Below are positions 62,455 to 64,000 of a stretch of 64,000 nucleotides of DNA, one piece after another. A program made the position numbers and the translations under genes. Under the pieces are notes generated by a model. The model was not told the DNA's origin. It saw nothing but the letters and a program-made list of their open reading frames with translations, and did no database searches. The DNA lies in NCBI GenBank assembly GCA_022494885.1, contig JAGVSM010000203.1:1-64000 (forward strand). Reading direction: 5' to 3'. This DNA comes from Micrasema longulum. Its lineage: Eukaryota; Arthropoda; Insecta; Trichoptera; Brachycentridae. Position 1 is the first letter of the stretch. Every line of letters starts with the position of its first letter.

Positions 62455-62540
62455 TAATGTTTTGTTTTTGGCTAATTCCATGTTACTCATGTTTTGTTTT
62501 TGGCTAATTCCATGATTATTAATGTTTTGTTTTTGAAAAG
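62455..62540. repeat. Short tandem repeat, about 32-bp unit, 2.5 copies
   Basis: TGTTTTGTTTTTGGCTAATT is repeated with the spacer CCATG..., and a third partial unit follows. Confidence 0.7.
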
Positions 62541-62737
62541 TTCAGTTGTGTAAATAATAACTGCAGGTTTATTATAATATTAAAAATTATAATTTATACC
62601 ACACAATTTTTTTGATAAAAAATATTCTGTATGTCATAAATTAATAATAATATGAAAGACTACAATAATTATCAAATAAATATTTAATTTGAATGATTTT
62701 AATAAAAAATCAATAAAATTCCTTGGTTAAGTTTCAT

Positions 62738-62760
62738 TGACCAATTAGTGCTTTCGCCTA
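62738..62760 (-). repeat. 3' half of a family H1 hammerhead-like motif
   Basis: Minus strand: GGCGAAAGCACTAATTGGTC matches the GAAA, palindrome-like GCAC, UA and stem I 3' arm of the motif at 11401. The 5' half is missing, so it is a fragment. Confidence 0.45.
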
Positions 62761-62869
62761 CAAGCCTATTTCTTTAAGTTCAATGTCCACATTGACTGTG
62801 ATCTTCCCAAAAACAGTGATCATGGACAGTGGCGTTTTTGTTTTTAACCCCGTCATATAATTACATCTA

Positions 62870-63808
62870 CGAGGGTAGGCTGCTTCAAGCTTCAAAATTA
62901 TATATTTATTTTTCAACATAGTCACCGCTAAGTCTAACACATTTCTCCCAACGTGCATCAAGTTTTTTTCATTCCGTCACTAAAAAATTCTTCCGACTTT
63001 TCTCAAATCCAGGACTTGATAGCTGCCTTTACGTCATCGTCCGAGGTGTAATGGTTACCCTCGAGGTCTCTCTTGAGTAGAGGAAAAAAAATTGCAAGGC
63101 GCAAGACCGTAAGGAAGGTGTGGAATCGGTTCAAACTTCAGGTTTCACAGAGCCTCTTCAGTTGCGCGCGAGGTGTGTGGTCAAGCGTTATCATGTTGCA
63201 AGATTATTGGATTATTTTACGGTATCCCAATTATTCAATAATGAAGCCGACGTGTTCCTTGGATATTCAAATATGGTTTGCGATATGTTTTTGAGTGATT
63301 TGCTGGTCATTTTGAACCAAATCGTCAACAGATTTGCGATTATTGTAGTGATTGGATATTCAATGCCTGCTTTATCAACAATTATGACTTTTCCAGGCTC
63401 GTAACCATGGAATTTTACAACCCACCAATTTACAGCAGACCTATCAACAGCATCGTCACTATAAACGACGATGAATCTCAGTAGAAGTAACTTTTTCAGC
63501 AGTTAAAAATTCGATAACAGCACGCTATTTAACTCGCGTAGACATAGCACTAGAACACATCTCCATACTTCCGCTTCTCAAAATACATTGGATGGATGGA
63601 ATGCTTTCAAATCTGCGCATGCTTGTAGATGAGGGAATGTTACTTCCACGTGCCACCTATTGCGTTTCTGGGCTGGTATTCCAAACACAATTTTTAAGTA
63701 CTAAATACGCGTTATAGTGTGCTGTAAATGCGTTCGGAATACCAGCCCTGAAGGTCATTTCGTTTGCATTCTACAAGCATGTGTGTATTTGTTTTTAGCC
63801 TACCCTCG
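62870..63808 (-). mobile_element. Mariner-type transposon, 939 bp, with TIRs and TA duplication
   Basis: Ends CGAGGGTAGGCT and AGCCTACCCTCG are exact inverted repeats, each flanked outside by TA (62868-62869 and 63809-63810), the mariner target duplication. The minus strand carries an N-terminal HTH (VIEFLTAEKVTSTEIHRRL) and C-terminal pieces (EEFFSDGMKK, then LDARWEKCVRLSGDYVEK after a frame change). The length is below the usual 1.3 kb, so an internal deletion is likely and the transposase is inactive. It could still be mobilised in trans. Confidence 0.8.
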
Positions 63809-64000
63809 TAGTTTGCAAAACCGTTCATTTTTATAATGGGAAAGTTTGTTATTGGACTAAAATTGGGATTAAGCAATATTTATTATTTAAGAGGTGAGGA
63901 AAAACCACATGGAAAACACAACAAAAAATACAACTTGTATTGTCAGGGATGTTTACATTAATATATTAAGTATATAAACTGAAAATGTTGCAAACAATTT

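Overview
The window looks like nuclear DNA of an insect. It is AT-rich, its genes are split into many short exons with GT-AG introns, and GC-rich coding exons stand out sharply from AT-rich introns. The proteins are animal families (Milton/TRAK, promethin/LDAF1, TECPR1/Pex23). The repeat load (mariner, jockey-like and endonuclease-RT LINEs, Penelope-like elements, tRNA-headed SINEs, MITEs) and a LINE 3' tail of a type I associate with Lepidoptera make a moth or butterfly the best guess, but the sequence alone does not prove it.

Layout. 1-5489: repeats (LINE fragment, SINE, dispersed repeat), then the presumed upstream region of milton. 5490-29220 (+): milton, the mitochondrial kinesin adaptor, with two alternative first coding exons (5490 and 13101) joined in the same phase to a common exon at 13332. 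Its introns hold MITEs, LINEs, mariner and Penelope-like remnants. 29221-34513: intergenic, with a foldback repeat and a LINE 3' end. 34514-36320 and 38874-39723 (+): two tandem promethin/LDAF1-like lipid-droplet assembly genes. 41722-42241 (-): a small three-exon coiled-coil protein of unknown family. 43619-59763 (+): a TECPR1/Pex23-like gene of 18 exons (about 1296 residues) with two dysferlin domains, tectonin repeats, a PH-like domain and an inserted galectin domain. 59764-64000: intergenic, with a decayed mariner and a second, internally shortened mariner-type element with intact terminal repeats.

How the genes relate. Nothing suggests co-regulation. They are ordinary eukaryotic genes, and only the LDAF1 pair is a local duplication. 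Both large genes carry one apparent missing base in a homopolymer (29027-29030 and 46759-46761). Restoring one base in each makes the whole exon sum divisible by three, so base-calling error is more likely than two independent lesions.

Most interesting. (a) A complete galectin carbohydrate-recognition domain, with all eight canonical sugar-contact positions, lies inside TECPR1, a protein known to sense damaged lysosomes. (b) Hammerhead-ribozyme-like folds lie in the inverted repeats of a Penelope-like remnant at 10.7-11.5 kb, and related folds occur in other repeats. In all of them helix III is a tiny palindrome.
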